Shown here: positions 60,540-64,000 of the stretch, in pieces
Layout of the letters: every line of letters starts with the position of its first letter
Position numbering within the stretch: the stretch's first letter is position 1
NCBI RefSeq assembly: GCF_902806685.2
Contig: NC_048547.1
Span: 13,961,196-14,025,195, forward strand
Length of the DNA: 64,000 bases
Origin: Maniola hyperantus
Taxonomy: Eukaryota; Arthropoda; Insecta; Lepidoptera; Nymphalidae
Reading direction: 5' to 3'
The notes under the pieces: model-generated
Told to the model about the DNA's origin: nothing
What the model saw: the letters and a program-made list of their open reading frames with translations, nothing else
Database searches by the model: none
Translations under genes and position numbers: made by a program

Positions 60540-60712
60540 ATAATTGGTCTCCCCTGCCGGGGTGTAATCCTCCGCCCGGTACAAATAAGTATGTATGTAA
60601 TGTTTATGTAGGTTTATTTATTTTTATGTATGTAAGTATATTATAACTCTTTTGGCTTTTATATGTATCTATTTTGTACACGGGCGTGAGAGTAGATGTA
60701 TATCCATAATAA
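60540..60712 (-). mobile_element. repeat K, uninterrupted copy
   Basis: GTCTCCCCTGCCGGGGTGTA ATCCTCCGCCCGGTACAAAT, TAGGTTTATTTATTTTTATG and TTTGTACACGGGCGTGAGAG: the reverse of 39838-40290 without the Helitron-like insertion. Confidence 0.82.
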
Positions 60713-61493
60713 TAATAATAATATTCATGGTATCATTTCACATTGAAGGTGACGATATCGTGAATATTAAAAGTGAAATGCAAATATTTATTTTTAGTAG
60801 ATAGTAGGGAAATCTTTGTTATATTTGTTTTGTCCCATCTTAGGCCACATTATCACTTTCCATCAGGTGTGATTGTGGTCAAGCGTATACCTATAATGAA
60901 TAAAAAAAATCTGCCATACCCGTTAAATATGTGTTTGAAAGTTTGGGCTAATAAGTCCAGAAATTCACGGGACAGTGATAACTTTACACATGGCATACTT
61001 TAGATTGAATATTTGAAAGAGTAACCGCCGAATTTCTTGCAGGTTCTTCTCGGTATGAACCAGTGGTAGATTCATTTGGCGGTTTAAACTATTTATACGA
61101 AAATTTAGTGAACGCAGAACTCTAGAATCTTTGCAGGTAGTGAAATTTGACGCCAACACTTTTACGTAGTCAAATAAATCTACACGTGTCTTTCAAAGAT
61201 TTACTATCTATAATAAATTGTTCCATTCTCGTTAGTCTCGAGTAAAGTTTTAGATTGCTCAGGCCGTAGGCGGGATCGCTCCGCAAGTGTTTCTCATTCG
61301 AGGTTGATCACATCACATATCATTGTGTTTTCGCTTCGACTTGATCTCAAAGGCAAATGACATGCGTGTGACTCAGCGCTGCGTGTTAATGCGGTCATCT
61401 TTATCAACCTAACTAAATTATGTTCTTATTTTTATTGGTAGCTTGGATGATAAATTATATACAACCATTACAAGTTTACTTTGATATCATCAC
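60713..61493. other. ERM intron; S3 tail scrap
   Basis: CCCATCTTAGGCCACATTAT CACTTTCCATCAGGTG at 60835-60870 is an S3 tail remnant. Nothing else is recognised. Confidence 0.4.
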
Positions 61494-61775
61494 ATATCAT
61501 CATCAGCTTGTGGATGTCCACAGTTGGACATAAGCCTTCCCTAAAGAGCGCCACCGCACCCGGTCCTCAGCCTTCCTCATCCAGCCACTTCCCGCCATCC
61601 TTTTTATATCGTCGGTCGATCGTGCTGGAGGGCGTCCCACACTACGCTTGCTTAAACGCGATCTCCACTCAAGGACTTTTCAGCTCCAACGGCCATCGCC
61701 TCTACGACGAGCATGACCTGCTCACTGCCAGTTCAGCTTGCTAATAGTTTGGGCTATGTGACCTTGGTTCTCCTT
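61494..61775 (-). mobile_element. RTE-type LINE 3' fragment
   Basis: ATCAGCTTGTGGATGTCCAC, AGCGCCACCGCACCCGGTCC, TCGTGCTGGAGGGCGTCCCA and ATAGTTTGGGCTATGTGACC: a close relative of 40395-40672, orientation minus. Confidence 0.85.
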
Positions 61776-61989
61776 TTCCAAAGTTCACCATCTCACCGTT
61801 AAATCATAAACGGTTTTGTTTTAATTGGCTCTATTTGAATTTGATGCTCGTGTCATCTTAATTAGTCACCGTAAAAGGCGAGCGGCGAACGTTTGGCTCG
61901 TACAAAGTTTAACGGACAAAATTTAATTACTCCCATGGCATCCACATAGCGATGGCGGCGTCGCGTCGTCCCAAATTGATAGGCGTTAG

Positions 61990-62143
61990 ATTTTTCCCCT
62001 CATGGTTGCTGTAAGACCTACCTTCCTACCATATTGCATGATTCTAGGTCAACGGGAAGTACCCTACAGGTTTCTTGACAGACAGACACACAACAAAGTG
62101 ATCCTAGGTTCCGTTTTTCCTTTTGAGGTACGGAACCTTAAAG
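61990..62143 (-). mobile_element. family E, 5' part, minus
   Basis: TTTTTCCCCTCATGGTTGCT, ATGATTCTAGGTCAACGGGA and GGTTCCGTTTTTCCTTTTGA GGTACGGAACC. Confidence 0.75.
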
Positions 62144-62749
62144 GATTATCCAATTTGGTGCAGTCCTAGTCGTTCGGAAGTTATGCGCGTACATACATTT
62201 CGCCGAGTCAATTTATATAGATTTGAGCCTAAAATAAATGTTCATGAATAAATATAATTATTGTTAATTTTGGTTACCGATTCCGGTGACCTCGGTTACT
62301 CGTACTAATATTATGACAAACCAAATGATGACTAATCTTTTCACGGTTGGACTTTTTGAAAAAGTTACTTGTTTGTACAGTGGCACTTTACCAGATGGTT
62401 TACATTATGGTACAGCTCCACTGTCGGGATACGGCAAATGTCGGGCTACGATAGTTCTACTTTCCGCAAATCAACTGGCCACACTATTCGGGATACGGCG
62501 AATGTTTATAAAAGTTTGGAATATCAGCTGGCTGGCAGACGCGACATTCTGTGACTATTGGCGGGGGGGGGGGCCTGGCTACGGACATGATCCATACTTC
62601 TCAATCTATTGATAGCTAACAGCAATTAAATACCGCCCTTATTACGGTGTAACTGCACTCAGTGACATAATTTATTGCGTCGTCGGACCTTATAGCGGTT
62701 TCCGACACATCACCCTGGTGTGTCCCATTGAAATACCAACATCTCGTGA
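62144..62749. other. ERM intron; open frame of unknown meaning
   Basis: A 108-codon plus-strand frame (62286-62612) shows no domain, contains a run of nine G's and is probably chance. GTTTCCGACACATCACCCTG is near a short inverted pair (GACACATCA/GGTGTGTC). Confidence 0.35.
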
Positions 62750-62984
62750 CTAAAATTGAAAATTGAAAACACTAATTATTAGTTCATGACCACAATTTAA
62801 TATTTTTTTTGTGTGATGTAACTACAAATTCACGGTTTTCAGATTTTCCTACCTACATGCCAATTTCATGATTTTAGGTCAACGGAAAGTGCCCTGTAGG
62901 TTTCTTGACAGATGTTGTCAGTCGACAACAAAGTGATCATATACGGGTTCCTTTTTTCCTTTCGAGGTACGGACTACGGAGCCC
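62750..62984 (-). mobile_element. family E, minus, partial
   Basis: AAAACACTAATTATTAGTTC ATGACCACAATTTAA, TTTTGTGTGATGTAACTACA, CTGTAGGTTTCTTGACAGAT and CCTTTCGAGGTACGGA. Confidence 0.75.
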
Positions 62985-63344
62985 CAATATTTAGTTTTAA
63001 AGTGGAATTTGACAGAAATGCATTTCAGGTAGTTTTCAAATAAACGACTCTTGCTAATTTGTTATAGACGCACAAGTCATAAATCATAACATAATGCAGT
63101 ATAAACTTTGAATTATTATAGAATCGTTAATTTATCACGTTGCTCTCCTCAACGCTCCTTATCATAGGTATTTAATTTAGCATTGAAAAACAAAGTAAAT
63201 AATCTAGTCTTCATATTATACTCAGTTATGTGGCGCCAAAATAATACACGTTCCATTGCTGCCTATTTCAAAAGCCTCTGTTAGTATCTAGGCAACTGTG
63301 TCCGTTTCTAATGTAGGGGTTGCAGTCTACTGATTCGCTAACTC
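62985..63344. other. ERM intron, nothing recognised
   Basis: No supported feature. Confidence 0.4.
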
Positions 63345-63450
63345 ACACACAACAACACACCCGCACAGCCCTGGTGCGGGATAGCGCGGGTGTGCGGGGC
63401 GTCTCCCCGCCTCGTATCCCGATTGCCATCACGACCTGTCGCGTACTATA
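63345..63450. mobile_element. GC-rich MITE M5, partial
   Basis: CACACCCGCACAGCCCTGGT GCGGGATAGCGCGGGTGTGC, TATCCCGATTGCCATCACGA and CGCGTACTATA. The right end is intact, the left end replaced. Confidence 0.7.
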
Positions 63451-63458
63451 CCTACAAG

Positions 63459-63823
63459 TAGGGTTGCCAGGCGTCCGAATAAAGCCGGACATAGGTAGGC
63501 TTTTTGATTGCATGTCCGGCCATAATAAACGGTGTCCGGCTTGCCGGCTTTTGTTAGGCTTTTTACATTTCGCAAACGAGCGTGGCCGAGCGCAGGCGAG
63601 TCGACTGTCGGTCGCTCCCACAGGCGGCAGTGCCGCCTCACAACAAGATTTATGACCATAATAAAAAAAGCTTGATTTTACATGCATTTTTTTTGTCGTA
63701 CCTACTAATTCTAAGACACATAATCCTCAATAATGTAGAGTGTCCGGCCTTTCTATCCAAATGTCCGGCCAAACTGGCTGGCCTGTCCGGCTATTAGGTA
63801 GGTTTGGCGACCTGGCAACCCTA
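63459..63823. mobile_element. TIR element with GTCCGGC motifs, complete
   Basis: TAGGGTTGCCAGG at 63459-63471 and CCTGGCAACCCTA at 63811-63823 are perfect 13-bp inverted ends. Multiple TGTCCGGC motifs lie inside both arms. The middle (63575-63650) is GC-rich and absent from the left-edge copy at 1-362. Confidence 0.82.
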
Positions 63824-64000
63824 CCTACAAAGATAGTGCCATGGCGTGGAGGTGCTGAATTGCTAAACGTCGATTATTATGGTAGTTGGTAGCGAGTCGC
63901 GAGGCCGCCGAGTGACGATTACGTAAGTGCGATAAGTAACGAGTAACGACGAGTCGCACAGACACTACGTAGATAATTTATTATGTAGCGAATGTACCGA
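63824..64000. other. no recognisable feature
   Basis: Moderately GC-rich end of the window with repeated CGAG(T/C) motifs (GAGTAACGACGAGTCGC); no gene identified. Confidence 0.4.

Noticed and set aside
62286..62612. 108-codon ORF
   Set aside because: No recognisable domain and it runs through a homopolymer G tract; probably chance.
49692..64000. Further FERM-domain exons of the ERM gene
   Set aside because: I looked for the conserved continuation of the F1 lobe and the F2 lobe in all frames and saw none, so the gene must continue beyond the window.

Overview
The window looks like nuclear DNA of a moth or butterfly (Lepidoptera). The evidence is AT-rich non-coding DNA, spliceosomal introns with GT/AG borders, two conserved animal cytoskeletal genes, and many interspersed repeats of lepidopteran type: short Helitron-like elements ending in CTAG, tRNA-derived SINEs, foldback MITEs, and 3' ends of non-LTR retrotransposons. 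No species can be named from the sequence alone.

Region 1-8.9 kb holds no host gene. It contains a TIR element cut by the left edge, a near-perfect 1.42-kb tandem duplication built of foldback and RTE pieces (1254-4146), Helitron-like elements and SINEs. Region 8.9-17.8 kb carries an alpha-tubulin gene on the + strand. Nine coding exons were placed exactly at splice sites. Together with an initiator ATG exon that was not found, they give a 450-residue protein with a divergent acidic tail ending in tyrosine. Its introns are filled with nested repeats.

Region 20.4 to at least 49.7 kb is the 5' part of an ERM (moesin-type) gene on the + strand. Two short alternative first coding exons lie at 20449-20460 (MPKS) and 29118-29138 (MVAGGKQ). 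Both end in phase 0 and can splice to the shared exon at 49512-49691, which encodes the start of the FERM domain. Later exons lie beyond the window, so 49.7-64 kb is probably the next intron. The two genes supply tubulin and a membrane-actin linker, but nothing here shows they are co-regulated.

Most of the rest is transposable-element debris: about 20 copies of one Helitron-like family, eight copies of a tRNA-Phe-derived SINE, at least three other tRNA-like SINE families, some eight MITE or foldback families, many RTE-type fragments and five truncated LINE 3' ends. I found no CRISPR array, bacterial operon or intact autonomous transposon. The most informative unexplained structures are exact head-to-tail CTAG|TC junctions between Helitron-like elements, large perfect palindromes in and near the tubulin gene, the identical tandem duplication, and nested insertions with recognisable empty sites.
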